Positions 18,235-27,162 are shown, numbered from the stretch's first letter. The stretch is 64,000 nt of DNA from Bacteroides sp. CAG:1060_57_27 (GCA_001915575.1 MNQT01000011.1:62001-126000), one strand, 5' to 3'. A program made the numbers and translations. Notes: a model not told the origin generated them from the sequence alone.

Positions 18235-20871
18235 ATGATAAAGCTGAACATGAAAGGAACTATGCTCGCGGCCGTCCTGCTGGCCGCATCGGCAGGCCTG
18301 GCGTCTGCCCAGAACCCGGCTATAAGCGCCGTCTATACGCCCGATCCCGCGCCTTACGTGCACGGCGACACGGTGTATCTCTTTACCGACCATGACGAAG
18401 ACGATGCGACCTACTTCAAGATGAATGACTGGCTCGTATTCAGCACCCGCGACATGGTCAACTGGACCTATCACGGTGCACAGGTGTCTACCGAGACTTT
18501 CGAATGGGCCGCCCATGGAGACAGGGCCTGGGCGTCGCAGGCGATTGAGCATGACGGGAAATGGTACTGGTATCTGTGCTGCAACACAGCCGACGGCAAG
18601 GATGCACTGGCGGTAGCCGTGGCCGACGATCCCCAGGGCCCCTGGAGCGATGCGATAGGCGGCCCTCTCGCGGTCGGTTTCGGCTTCATCGACCCTACCG
18701 TATTTGTCGACGATGACGGGAAGGCCTATCTGTTCTGGGGCAACAAGGGCCTGTGGTACGGCGAGCTGAACGACGACATGGTGTCGTTCGTCGACGGTTA
18801 CGAGGAAGTGCCTGGCTATCATGATCCCGAGGCCTTCGGAGAGCTGCAGCTCAAGATGAACTGGGCAGTGGGCCGCGACGAGTGGATGACCCAGTACGAG
18901 GAGGGCTCCTGGGTGTACAAGCGCGAGGGTACCTATTACCTTATCTACCCTGCGGGCGGAGTGCCCGAGTACATGGCCTACTCCACGGCTCCCAGCATCC
19001 ACGGTCCCTGGACTTTCAGGGGAAGGATAATGGACGAGGCGGAGAACAGCTTCACCATCCACGGCGGCAACATCAATTTCAAGGGCCGCGACTACATGTT
19101 CTACCATAACGGCATGCTGCCCAACGGAGGCGGCTTCCGCCGTTCCACTTCGATAGAGGAGTTCAGTTTCAATCCCGACGGCAGCATCCCCTTCATTCCC
19201 TTCACCAGGGAGGGTGTCGAGCCCGTGGCCACCCTGAACCCTTACGAGACCGTACAGGCCGAGACCATGGCGTCGTCATGGGGCGTCAAGCTCGACAGGC
19301 TTGACGGCACAAGGCACTATGTGACCTCTATCCACAACGGCGACTGGATCAAGCTGCGCAACGTGGACTTCGGCGAGAACGAGCCGGTGCTGCTCTCCCT
19401 GGAGATACTGAACTTCCAGAATGAGGGCAAGATAGAGTTCTACCTCGACGAGATGTCTGGAAGACCGATAGTCAGCATGGACATAATCAACGACAACATG
19501 ATGGTGAAGGCTCCCGTCACCCCCGGCGTCACCGGTGTGCATGACCTCTACATCCTTTTCCGCGGAGGCGACGAGGAACTCTTCGACCTCGACTGGTGGA
19601 AGTTCAACTACCACCTGAACATGCCTATCATACAGACCAAGTACACCGCCGACCCCGCACCGATGGTGCACAACGACACTATCTTCCTCTATACCTCGCA
19701 TGACGACGACCTTGCCGAAGGCTTCGTGATGAAGGACTGGCTGCTCTACACTTCCACCGACATGGTGAACTGGGAGGACCACGGTGCGGTTGCGTCGCTC
19801 AAGAACTTCGAGTGGTTCGACGGCGACAACGGGGCCTGGGCCGCGTGCGTCGTGGAGCGCGACGGCAAGTTCTACATGTACTGCCCGATACACGGCCACG
19901 GCATAGGCGTGCTTGTGTCAGACTCTCCCTACGGGCCTTTCCACGACCCTCTCGGCAAGCCGCTGGTATGGCAGAGAGGACACTGGTACGACATCGATCC
20001 CAGCGTGTTCATCGACGACGACGGGCAGGCATACATGTACTGGGGCAACCCTTACGTGTATTATGTCAAGCTCAACGACGACATGATATCGTATAGCGGC
20101 GGAATCAATACGGTCGACTATAAGATAGACCACTATCAGGAGGGCCCCTGGTTCTACAAGCGCAACGGACACTACTATCTCGCGTTCGCCTCCACCTGCT
20201 GCCCCGAGGGCATAGGCTACGCCATGAGCGACAGCCCCACCGGCCCCTGGAAGTCTATGGGACACATAATGGACAGGACCTGGAGGACGCGCGGCAATCA
20301 TCCCGGAATCATCGACTACAAGGGCAAGAGCTACATCTTCGGACAGAACTATGACCTTATGCACCTCGAGACCTTCGTGCACCACGAGAGGCGCAGCGTA
20401 TCTGCGGCGGAGATGCACTACAATCCCGACGGCTCCATACAGAAGGTGCCCTACTGGCTCGACAACTTCCTCGAGCCCATAGAGGCGTTCGACCCCTACC
20501 GCCGTGTAGAGGCCGAGACCATGGCCTGGGGCTACGGACTCAAGACCAGGGCCGACGAGGGGCTCGGCATAATCATCAACAATGTCGACGAGGGCGAGTA
20601 TCTGATGCTCCGCAAGGTCGACTTCGGTGCGGGAGCCTCGGGCTTCACTGCCAGTGTCTCCAACGCCGGAGAGAAGGCCGCCTATATCGAAGTAAGGCTC
20701 GATTCCGAGGACGGACCGCTGTGCGGCACGCTGGAAATCAAGCCTACCAAGGGATTCAAGACACTCTCCTGCAAGCTTAGGGAAGCCGCAGGAGAGCATG
20801 ACCTGTATTTCGTGTTCCGCGGAGAGGCCGGAAAGGACCTCTTCGAATGGGACTGGTGGCAGATGAAATAG
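18235..20871 (+). CDS. Tandem GH43-CBM6-GH43-CBM6 arabinofuranosidase/xylosidase
   Basis: Signal peptide to about residue 25. Domain order is GH43 (about 30-325), CBM6-like (about 335-460), GH43 (about 465-740), CBM6-like (about 750-878). Each GH43 five-blade propeller has its own complete triad: D37, D153, E223 in the first, and D473, D588, E636 in the second (motifs YTPDPAP/YTADPAP, DPTVFVDDDG/DPSVFIDDDG, EEGSWVYK/QEGPWFYK). Both CBM6 parts begin with VQAETMA/VEAETMA and end with DWWKF/DWWQM. The halves are clear internal paralogues. Family members remove arabinose or xylose side chains. The convergent esterase gene begins 3 bases past the stop. Confidence 0.9.
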   Translation: MIKLNMKGTMLAAVLLAASAGLASAQNPAISAVYTPDPAPYVHGDTVYLFTDHDEDDATYFKMNDWLVFSTRDMVNWTYHGAQVSTETFEWAAHGDRAWASQAIEHDGKWYWYLCCNTADGKDALAVAVADDPQGPWSDAIGGPLAVGFGFIDPTVFVDDDGKAYLFWGNKGLWYGELNDDMVSFVDGYEEVPGYHDPEAFGELQLKMNWAVGRDEWMTQYEEGSWVYKREGTYYLIYPAGGVPEYMAYSTAPSIHGPWTFRGRIMDEAENSFTIHGGNINFKGRDYMFYHNGMLPNGGGFRRSTSIEEFSFNPDGSIPFIPFTREGVEPVATLNPYETVQAETMASSWGVKLDRLDGTRHYVTSIHNGDWIKLRNVDFGENEPVLLSLEILNFQNEGKIEFYLDEMSGRPIVSMDIINDNMMVKAPVTPGVTGVHDLYILFRGGDEELFDLDWWKFNYHLNMPIIQTKYTADPAPMVHNDTIFLYTSHDDDLAEGFVMKDWLLYTSTDMVNWEDHGAVASLKNFEWFDGDNGAWAACVVERDGKFYMYCPIHGHGIGVLVSDSPYGPFHDPLGKPLVWQRGHWYDIDPSVFIDDDGQAYMYWGNPYVYYVKLNDDMISYSGGINTVDYKIDHYQEGPWFYKRNGHYYLAFASTCCPEGIGYAMSDSPTGPWKSMGHIMDRTWRTRGNHPGIIDYKGKSYIFGQNYDLMHLETFVHHERRSVSAAEMHYNPDGSIQKVPYWLDNFLEPIEAFDPYRRVEAETMAWGYGLKTRADEGLGIIINNVDEGEYLMLRKVDFGAGASGFTASVSNAGEKAAYIEVRLDSEDGPLCGTLEIKPTKGFKTLSCKLREAAGEHDLYFVFRGEAGKDLFEWDWWQMK

Positions 20872-20874
20872 CCC

Positions 20875-22065
20875 TTATCTGAACAGCCTTTCGGCGGTGA
20901 GCTCGAGATAGTCCCTGCAGTTCATCCAGGTGTGCCCGCCGCCGGGGTTGTAGAATACATGTCCGACTTCCTCGGATGTGAGGAATGCGTCCAGTCCGCG
21001 CGATGCTTCGATAAGGAAGTCGTCGCTGCCGGTACCGAGGAAAAGCAGTTTGAGGTTTTCCTTTACCGTCGGGACAGGGTCGTATACTCCGCCGAGGAAG
21101 TTTGCCTTGTATTCGTCACCGAACAGGGCGGGGGCGTATGCGCATACCCAGTGGAACTTGTCGGTATTGCCCAGACCGCAGGCGAGGGCCTGGCGTCCTC
21201 CGAGCGAGAATCCCGCTATCGCGCGGCTGTCGGCATCGGTGAGCACGTTGTAGTTGGACTCGATGAAGGGAACGACTTCGTCCAGGATCTCCTTCGTGAT
21301 GAGGTCGGTGTCCATGGTGTTCGCTCCTGAGGATACTCCGGCCTTTTCCATTTCGATGTAAGGGTTGGCATAGGGCATCACGACTATCATTCTCTCGGCG
21401 CGTCCCTGCGCGATCATGTTGTCGAGTATCACATTGGCCCTTCCGACCTTGAACCAGGTCTCGTAGGTGTCGGTCATGCCGTGTATCAGGTACAGTACGG
21501 GGAGCTTCTCGTCACCTGAGGGCTCGTATCCGGCAGGGGTATATACGCACATCGGGCGCTCTATGCCGCCGCAGGTCTCCGAATGGTAGAAGCGGTAGCT
21601 GACCTTGCCGTGGGGCACGTTCTGCACATCCTGCAGGGCTGGGGCGTCACCGCGTACGTCGGCAAGGCTGTACTTGAATCCCTCGTTTGGGAATATGAAC
21701 ATGTTGCAGGGGTCTGCGACCTTGGTCCCGTCTACCACGAACGCATAGGGGTATATGTCCGGCTGCTCGGGGCGCACGGTTACCGACCATACTCCTCCTT
21801 CGCCTTTCTGCATGGGCCTGGTTCCCTCGAACATCTGGCATTCGAGCTCCACCTTCGATGCGTCCCCGGCCTTGAAGCGGAAGGTCACGCTTCCGTCCGC
21901 ATGGTATTCGGGTGAAACTACCGGGGCGGGGAAGAGCCTTGCCATTACCTCGGGCGTGAGTCTCTGTTCTCCCTCTCCCGTGCCTGCCGGTGTCTGGGCG
22001 GCGAGGCTGCCTGCTGCGAGGACGAGCCCCGCAAGAATCATTATGCTGTGTTTCATCTTATTCAT
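20875..22065 (-). CDS. CE1-type esterase with N-terminal E-set domain (copy 1)
   Basis: Signal peptide (cleavage near SLAAQ). An N-terminal E-set/CBM48-like domain at about residues 50-125 (DGSVTFRFKAGDASKVELE) precedes an alpha/beta-hydrolase domain. The nucleophile serine is in AGFSLGGRQAL and the catalytic histidine in GGGHTWMNC; LYLIHGMTDTYETW forms the oxyanion side. This arrangement is that of Bacteroidetes CE1-type acetyl-xylan or feruloyl esterases. It is a paralogue of the gene 18 bases upstream (22084-23187) and is co-directional with it, so the pair is probably one transcript. Confidence 0.85.
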   Translation of the reverse strand: MNKMKHSIMILAGLVLAAGSLAAQTPAGTGEGEQRLTPEVMARLFPAPVVSPEYHADGSVTFRFKAGDASKVELECQMFEGTRPMQKGEGGVWSVTVRPEQPDIYPYAFVVDGTKVADPCNMFIFPNEGFKYSLADVRGDAPALQDVQNVPHGKVSYRFYHSETCGGIERPMCVYTPAGYEPSGDEKLPVLYLIHGMTDTYETWFKVGRANVILDNMIAQGRAERMIVVMPYANPYIEMEKAGVSSGANTMDTDLITKEILDEVVPFIESNYNVLTDADSRAIAGFSLGGRQALACGLGNTDKFHWVCAYAPALFGDEYKANFLGGVYDPVPTVKENLKLLFLGTGSDDFLIEASRGLDAFLTSEEVGHVFYNPGGGHTWMNCRDYLELTAERLFR

Positions 22066-22083
22066 CTTGTTGTAGTTTACATT

Positions 22084-23187
22084 TTATTTGAAAAGCAGTC
22101 TGAGCGACTTGTCGAGGAAGTATCTGGCATTCATCCATGTGTGTCCGAACTTGTCGTCGGTGAACACCTTGACGTTCTCTATGCCCTTGCTGTCGAGGAA
22201 GTCCATATAGTCCTTGGCGTCGGCGTAGAGGAAATCGTCCGTGCCCACTCCGAGCCAGAACAGGTTGACAAGTTCGTTTATGTCGGGGTCGTCGTAGGCC
22301 GGAAGGTCCATGGTGGTGAAGGAACTGTACGAACACAGCCACGAGAACTTGTCGAGGTTTCGCAGGCCGTTCGCGAGGGCCTGGTTGCCGCCGCGGGAGA
22401 AGCCTCCTATCGCACGGTGGTCCCTGTCGGCTATGGTCCTGTAGTTCTTCTCGACATAGGGCATCAGGTCGTCTATGAGGTCGGCGGAGAACATGTCGCC
22501 CCTGCCGCGCAGGTCGGTGCCCGCAGGATAGTATTTGGACGGGTTGCCGTAGGGGAGTACGACTATCATCTCCTCTGCCTGCCCGGCGGCGATGAGGTTG
22601 TCGAGTATGAAGTTGACCCTTCCCACCTTGAAATACACCTCCTCCGTGTCGGTGGTGCCGCTTATGAGGTAGAACACGGGATAGTTCTTTTCGGGATGCG
22701 AGTCATATCCGGCAGGCGTGTAGACTATGGCGTTCGCGAACAGCCCAAGAGTCTGCGACCAGTAGGTGACATAGTCCACGGCCCCGTGCGGGACGTCCTG
22801 CGCCGAGTGTATCAGCGGGGTGTCGCCGCGGATGTCGAGTATGCTGTTCTTGAAGCCCTCGTTCGGGAACCAGTCCGGGTTGAGGGGGTCCATGACGCTC
22901 ACGCCGTCCACTATGAAGCAGTACGGGTACATGTCGGGCTCGGCCGGGCCGAGGGTGACTGTCCATACGCCGTCCCCGCCGCGGTGCATGTCGTGGCGCC
23001 CTGCGAACTGGACATCCACCTTGACGTCGGAGGCGTTGTCGTTACGGTAGTTGAACGTGACCGTTCCGTCGGGGTTGACCACCGTCGATTTCAACGGTGC
23101 GGCGCCTCGGGCTCCCTGCGCGGAGCACGTCAGCACCGAAGCCGCCATAGCCAGGGCCGTGACGGCAGATTTCAGGTAATTTGACAT
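22084..23187 (-). CDS. CE1-type esterase with N-terminal E-set domain (copy 2)
   Basis: Same architecture as its neighbour: signal peptide (about 24 residues, ending near TCSAQ), E-set domain (DGTVTFNYRNDNASDVKVD), then an alpha/beta hydrolase with nucleophile GGFSRGGNQAL and histidine in FGHTWMNARYFL. The second residue after the serine is glycine in both copies, but the first is R here and L in copy 1. Acetyl-xylan or feruloyl esterase activity is expected from the family and the xylan-related neighbours. Its start lies 51 bases from the divergent MBL-fold gene. Confidence 0.85.
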   Translation of the reverse strand: MSNYLKSAVTALAMAASVLTCSAQGARGAAPLKSTVVNPDGTVTFNYRNDNASDVKVDVQFAGRHDMHRGGDGVWTVTLGPAEPDMYPYCFIVDGVSVMDPLNPDWFPNEGFKNSILDIRGDTPLIHSAQDVPHGAVDYVTYWSQTLGLFANAIVYTPAGYDSHPEKNYPVFYLISGTTDTEEVYFKVGRVNFILDNLIAAGQAEEMIVVLPYGNPSKYYPAGTDLRGRGDMFSADLIDDLMPYVEKNYRTIADRDHRAIGGFSRGGNQALANGLRNLDKFSWLCSYSSFTTMDLPAYDDPDINELVNLFWLGVGTDDFLYADAKDYMDFLDSKGIENVKVFTDDKFGHTWMNARYFLDKSLRLLFK

Positions 23188-23238
23188 AACTTATAGAAAA
23201 CTTGGTTATATTTATGCATCAAAAAATCAAACCGCATT

Positions 23239-24102
23239 ATGACACGCAATGACGTCTTCCGCCTCGCGGCCGCGCTGCTCGCGATTTCATTAACGGCATC
23301 GTCCGGAGCCTCACTCTGCAGCGCCCAGGACGACTCTCCCGAAGGAAACTACAGGGAGAAAGTGGTCTATTCCGGACCGGATGTGATATTCCGCCAGATA
23401 GACGAGCATACCTGGGAGGGCAACGGGCACCTCTGCTACAACGAATCCATCTACATTGTGGAGGGCAGCGAAAGGGCCCTGCTCATCGATGCCGGCACCA
23501 AGATAGCAAATCTTGACGAGATTGTGGCCGGAATCACCGAAAAACCTGTGACTCTCGTGGCTACCCATGTGCACCCCGACCACACCGGTTCGGCAGTGAA
23601 CCTCTTCGACGAGATATGGATCAACGCCGCGGACATGGTCAACGTGGAGTCTATCATGAAGGACTACCCGGGCAGGATAAGGTATCTCTCCGACGGACAG
23701 GTGTTCGACCTCGGCGACAGGGAGATAGAGGTCATCTTCACCCCCGGACACACGCCCGGCTCCACGACATTCTTCGACAGGAAGGCCGGCTACGGCTTCA
23801 GCGGAGACGCGTTCGGCTCTACCAACCTGCTGCTCTCGACCAACTTCTCGACACTCATTTGCACGACCTCGCGCATAGCGGAGTATATGGAGAAGTACGG
23901 AATCACCATGCTCTATCCCGGCCATTACCACGGCGACAATCCCGAGACCCTGCAGAGGGTCAGGGACCTTAACCGCATGGCGCGCGAGGTGCTTTCAGGC
24001 GAGCGCGAGGGGAAATACGAGGAAGGCATGCTGGGACTCAACGCCGCGGTGACCGACTTCGGCGTGACCATACGCTACAACTACCCGGGCGGCGTGAAGT
24101 AG
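23239..24102 (+). CDS. Exported metallo-beta-lactamase-fold hydrolase
   Basis: Signal peptide to about residue 29 (LCSAQ). The zinc motif THVHPDH gives H109, H111, D113 and H114. Further ligands are expected in TPGHTPGS, SGDAFG and PGHYHGD. The two-metal site is therefore intact. Family activities range from lactonases and glyoxalase II to beta-lactamases, and the sequence does not single one out. It is divergent from the CE1 esterase pair and convergent with ferritin, from which a strong inverted repeat separates it. Confidence 0.82.
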   Translation: MTRNDVFRLAAALLAISLTASSGASLCSAQDDSPEGNYREKVVYSGPDVIFRQIDEHTWEGNGHLCYNESIYIVEGSERALLIDAGTKIANLDEIVAGITEKPVTLVATHVHPDHTGSAVNLFDEIWINAADMVNVESIMKDYPGRIRYLSDGQVFDLGDREIEVIFTPGHTPGSTTFFDRKAGYGFSGDAFGSTNLLLSTNFSTLICTTSRIAEYMEKYGITMLYPGHYHGDNPETLQRVRDLNRMAREVLSGEREGKYEEGMLGLNAAVTDFGVTIRYNYPGGVK

Positions 24103-24133
24103 GCCGCATTGAACTGACAGGAAAGCTCCGGAT

Positions 24134-24191
24134 ACGGAAAGAGGAGATTCATCGGAACTGGTAAAAGTTCCTCCGGATCTCCTCTTTCCGT
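24134..24191. terminator. Nested inverted repeat between convergent genes, probable two-way terminator
   Basis: A perfect 15-bp inverted repeat (24134-24148 with 24177-24191) encloses a smaller hairpin (GGAACT with AGTTCC). It lies between the convergent stops at 24102 and 24232. No long U-tract follows on either strand, so it may act as a transcript 3'-end stabiliser as much as an intrinsic terminator. Confidence 0.65.
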
Positions 24192-24231
24192 GTCAGTGAC
24201 CTGCCTTGGCCTTGCGGCGGGCGGGATGCCG

Positions 24232-24717
24232 CTATCTTGAGCCGAGCTCCTTGCTGAAGGCGTATACTGCGGCCTTGTCGTCGCCTATGCACTTGAGGGC
24301 GTCGAGTATACCGGCGGCCGTAGCCTCCTCCTCGACCTGCTCGCTTACGAACCACTGGAGAAAGCCTGCCGTCGCGAAGTCCTTCTCGTCTGAGGCGAGG
24401 CAGCAGAGAGAGTGTATCATCGCGGTGACCTTCTTCTCGTGCTCGAGGGTCTGGGCATACATCTCCGTGACGCCGTTCCAGCTTGTGGGAACTTCGGCTA
24501 TGGGCTTCAGCTCTACCTTTGCCATCTGGCTGCCCATATAGTCTACGAACTTGAAGGCGTGCTCCATTTCTTCGTCATACTGCTTGCGGAACCAGTGCGC
24601 CACTCCTGAGAGTCCCTTGTCCGCCGCGTCGAGCGACATCGCGAGATAGAGGTATGCCGACCACATCTCGGCGTTTATCTGCGCGTTCAGCGCATCCTGC
24701 ATTTTCTTGCTTATCAT
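24232..24717 (-). CDS. ftnA: Non-haem ferritin
   Basis: Iron storage and detoxification protein; 24 subunits form a shell. At 161 residues it is full length. Ferroxidase ligands are visible as E17 (NAQINAEMWSAY), E49/E50 and H53 (DEEMEHAFKF), E94 (TLEHEKKV) and the glutamine/glutamates in LQWFVSEQVEEE. Start is ATG 24715-24717. The rubredoxin gene lies 34 bases upstream on the same strand, so both may be expressed from the promoter at 24939-24970 as part of an oxygen and iron response. Confidence 0.93.
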   Translation of the reverse strand: MISKKMQDALNAQINAEMWSAYLYLAMSLDAADKGLSGVAHWFRKQYDEEMEHAFKFVDYMGSQMAKVELKPIAEVPTSWNGVTEMYAQTLEHEKKVTAMIHSLCCLASDEKDFATAGFLQWFVSEQVEEEATAAGILDALKCIGDDKAAVYAFSKELGSR

Positions 24718-24751
24718 CGTGTATGTGATTTTAGTTGTTAAAGAGCGAGCC

Positions 24752-24910
24752 CTACTCCTCGGGGGAGAACTGGTCCTTGCCCACGGAGCAGAGGGGACAT
24801 ACGAAATCTTCGGGAAGATCTTCCCATGCCGTTCCGGGAGCTATGCCTCCCTCCGGATATCCTGCCTGCGGATCATATTCCCATCCGCATACGTCGCATC
24901 TGTACTTCAT
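24752..24910 (-). CDS. Rubredoxin (52 residues)
   Basis: This short gene reads from ATG 24910 to TAG 24752. It encodes 52 residues beginning MKYRCDVCGWEYDP, with the second metal site at FVCPLCSVGKDQF. The two CxxC pairs (CDVC and CPLC) bind one iron; the aromatic residues (Y, W, F) around the core and the PGTAWEDLPEDF stretch are typical. Rubredoxin passes electrons to rubrerythrin and flavodiiron proteins, both encoded in this window (31249-31788 and 42386-43573). It has a good promoter upstream and ferritin downstream. Confidence 0.95.
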   Translation of the reverse strand: MKYRCDVCGWEYDPQAGYPEGGIAPGTAWEDLPEDFVCPLCSVGKDQFSPEE

Positions 24911-24938
24911 AATTTAGAATAATTTTAATTAAGTGTTA

Positions 24939-24970
24939 CAAATGTATCAAATTCCATGGATAAAACCAAG
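24939..24970 (-). promoter_or_regulatory. Bacteroidetes-type promoter for rubredoxin-ferritin
   Basis: On the minus strand TTG (24967-24969) and TACATTTG (24939-24946) are 20 bases apart. The rubredoxin ATG is 28 bases downstream. Confidence 0.7.
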
Positions 24971-25041
24971 CGTCGCGTGAATTTACAGCAATATTTTTGA
25001 ATATTGCCGGAAATTTACTTGCTTTGTGAAGGAGAAGCCGT

Positions 25042-25977
25042 ATGGAGAAGGGAAAGGAAAAACAGGATGTAAATGCAGGTATACCGGCTGCAATCTGCGA
25101 CCGGTTGCCTGAAACCATTGACATACAACGGATGATTCGGGAAATCAGAGGCCGGCAAGTCATGATCGACAGGGATTTGGCTCAGTTGTATGGTGTGGAA
25201 ACCAAACGTCTCAATGAGCAGGTGAAGCGCAATATTGAACGATTCCCTGATGATTTCATGTTTCAACTCGGCAGAGGGGATGTTGAAATCTTGAAGTCGC
25301 AAAATGCGACCTCAAGTTGGGGTGGGGATAGAAGATTGCCCTATGCTTTCACGGAGCAAGGTATCGCCATGCTTAGCTCTGTCTTGAAATCACAAACTGC
25401 AGTAGATGTGAATATCCGCATCATGCGGGCCTTTGTGTCAATGCGGCGTTTCATTGCTACCAATGCCCGACTGTTCCAACGGCTCGAAACAATAGAATAT
25501 CACCAACTGGAAATGAAGCAGCATCAGGAGGCGGCGGACAGGCGCATTGAAGAAGTCTTCAAGCGGCTGGATGCGAACACTCCACCCATACAGGGTATAT
25601 TCTATGACGGGCAAGTGTTTGACGCTTACCGTTTCGTGGCCGATCTGATGCGAAAGGCCAGACATTCGATTGTTCTTATTGACAACTATGTGGATGACAC
25701 CGTACTCGCGTTGCTTGACAAAAGGGAAAGAGGAGTGACGGCAACTATCTATACGCAACATATCAGCGACCGGCTCCGCTTGGATGTTGACCGTCATAAC
25801 GCCCAATATCCGCCCGTTGAAATAAAGCAATTCAACAGAGCACACGACCGCTTCTTGCTTGTTGACGACGAAGTGTATCATATAGGAGCCTCTATTAAAG
25901 ATTTAGGGAAAAAGTGGTTCGGTTTCACCTTGATGCATGACATTGCGGCGGCTGAACTTATCAGAAAGATTGAATGA
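25042..25977 (+). CDS. ORF6N-domain protein with C-terminal PLD-like half-site
   Basis: The N-terminal ORF6N (KilA-N-related, DNA-associated) domain covers about residues 22-115 (IREIRGRQVMIDRDLAQLYG, RFPDDFMFQL, RLPYAFTEQGIAMLSSVL). A helical linker follows (about 135-185). The C-terminal part resembles a phospholipase-D fold: SIVLIDNYVDDTVLALL, then a single HDRFLLVDDEVYHIGAS motif, a variant of HxK(x4)D with arginine for lysine. Such proteins are common in Bacteroides accessory DNA and their role is not established. Base composition is clearly more AT-rich than the neighbours, suggesting acquisition by transfer. Confidence 0.8.
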   Translation: MEKGKEKQDVNAGIPAAICDRLPETIDIQRMIREIRGRQVMIDRDLAQLYGVETKRLNEQVKRNIERFPDDFMFQLGRGDVEILKSQNATSSWGGDRRLPYAFTEQGIAMLSSVLKSQTAVDVNIRIMRAFVSMRRFIATNARLFQRLETIEYHQLEMKQHQEAADRRIEEVFKRLDANTPPIQGIFYDGQVFDAYRFVADLMRKARHSIVLIDNYVDDTVLALLDKRERGVTATIYTQHISDRLRLDVDRHNAQYPPVEIKQFNRAHDRFLLVDDEVYHIGASIKDLGKKWFGFTLMHDIAAAELIRKIE

Positions 25978-25998
25978 TAATAAAAATTTATCGGAGAA

Positions 25999-26367
25999 AT
26001 GAGTTTCATCGGCAACATACTCTGGATAATATTGGGCGGCTTCCTGCTTTTCCTGATGTATTTCTTCGGCGGGCTGCTGCTCTGCTGCACGGTAGTCGGC
26101 ATCCCCTTCGGCTTCCAGCTTATCAAGATAGCCGTCCTTGCTCTCTGCCCTTTCGGCAGGGATGTCGAGATGCTGCGGAATTCCGGCTGCCTTTCGCTGG
26201 TATTCAACATCCTCTGGGTGGTTTTCGGCTGGTGGGAGATAGCCCTTGTGCATCTGGTGCTGGCCTTCTTATGTGCAGTCACGATAATCGGCATCCCGTT
26301 CGCCAAGGCGCATTTCCGCCTTATGAAGATGAGTTTCATGCCTTTCGGCACTAACGCGGTCGCCTGA
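25999..26367 (+). CDS. yccF: YccF family inner-membrane protein
   Basis: Small membrane protein of 122 residues with two YccF (DUF307) repeats. Each repeat has a hydrophobic helix then a polar loop with a conserved IPFG/IPFA turn (VVGIPFGFQLIKIA and IIGIPFAKAHFRLM). NILWIILGG and NILWVVFGW are the paired repeat starts. Function is unknown. It begins 21 bases after the ORF6N gene and ends 2 bases before the ZIP transporter, with which it is probably co-transcribed. Confidence 0.85.
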   Translation: MSFIGNILWIILGGFLLFLMYFFGGLLLCCTVVGIPFGFQLIKIAVLALCPFGRDVEMLRNSGCLSLVFNILWVVFGWWEIALVHLVLAFLCAVTIIGIPFAKAHFRLMKMSFMPFGTNAVA

Positions 26368-26369
26368 AC

Positions 26370-27122
26370 ATGCTCGCACAGGTATGGCTCAGCGCAGCGG
26401 GGCTTGCGGCTGCGACGATGCTCGGCTCTCTGATAGGCTTCGCCGTCAGGGAACTGCCGCATAAGTGGAACGATGCGGTGCTCGGTTTCTGCGCCGGGGT
26501 CATGCTGGCCGCCTCCACAGTGGGCCTGATAGTCCCTGCGGCGGAACAGGCGGGGCCGTCGTGGTGGCTCGTGCTCCTCGGTGTCGTCGCGGGCATGCTG
26601 TTCCTGAATGTACTGGACATGGTGACCCCGCACCTGCACAGGATTACCGGCCTCGACAGGGAGGAGCACCTGCACAACGCCTCGCTCAACCGCATACTGC
26701 TCTTCGTGCTCGCAATCGCGCTGCACAAGTTCCCCGAGGGCATCGCGAGCGGCGTGGGCTTCAACTCCGCAGATGTGTCCGACGCATGGACGGTGGTCGC
26801 AGGAATAGCCCTGCAGAACATTCCCGAAGGCATGGTGGTCATAGCCCCTCTGCTGCTTGCCGGGGTGAGCCGCATGCGCACCTTCATGATTTCGCTCGCC
26901 ATAGCGATGCTGGAGGTCGCTGGGGTATGGACGGGCTATGCCTTGGGCGCCCTGAGCGAGAGGATGCTTCCCGTGATGCTCTCTTTCGCCGGAGGCGCGA
27001 TGCTCTATGTGGTCAGCGACGAGATGATACCTGAGACCCATGCTCACGGCTACGAGAAGGCTGCGACCTACAGTCTCGTGCTCGGTTTCGTCGGGCTCGT
27101 GCTGCTGGAGCGGCTTTTCTGA
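26370..27122 (+). CDS. ZIP family divalent metal transporter
   Basis: Inner-membrane transporter importing zinc or another divalent cation. The two metal-site helices are visible: ALHKFPEGIASG (TM4) and ALQNIPEGMVV (TM5), the paired HxxPEG/NxPEG signature. About eight hydrophobic segments fit the 250-residue length, and a histidine-containing loop (TPHLHRIT...EEHLHN) lies between TM3 and TM4 as is usual. The ATG is 2 bases after the yccF stop. Substrate cannot be fixed from sequence. Confidence 0.88.
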   Translation: MLAQVWLSAAGLAAATMLGSLIGFAVRELPHKWNDAVLGFCAGVMLAASTVGLIVPAAEQAGPSWWLVLLGVVAGMLFLNVLDMVTPHLHRITGLDREEHLHNASLNRILLFVLAIALHKFPEGIASGVGFNSADVSDAWTVVAGIALQNIPEGMVVIAPLLLAGVSRMRTFMISLAIAMLEVAGVWTGYALGALSERMLPVMLSFAGGAMLYVVSDEMIPETHAHGYEKAATYSLVLGFVGLVLLERLF

Positions 27123-27162
27123 GCTATCTGTACTGCAAAATTATAAGACAAGATCAGGATAT

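Noticed and set aside
23188..23238. Divergent promoter between the CE1 pair and the MBL-fold gene
   Set aside because: A TATATTTA element is present for the MBL gene but spacing to any TTG is 23 bases and no minus-strand element fits, so I did not list it.
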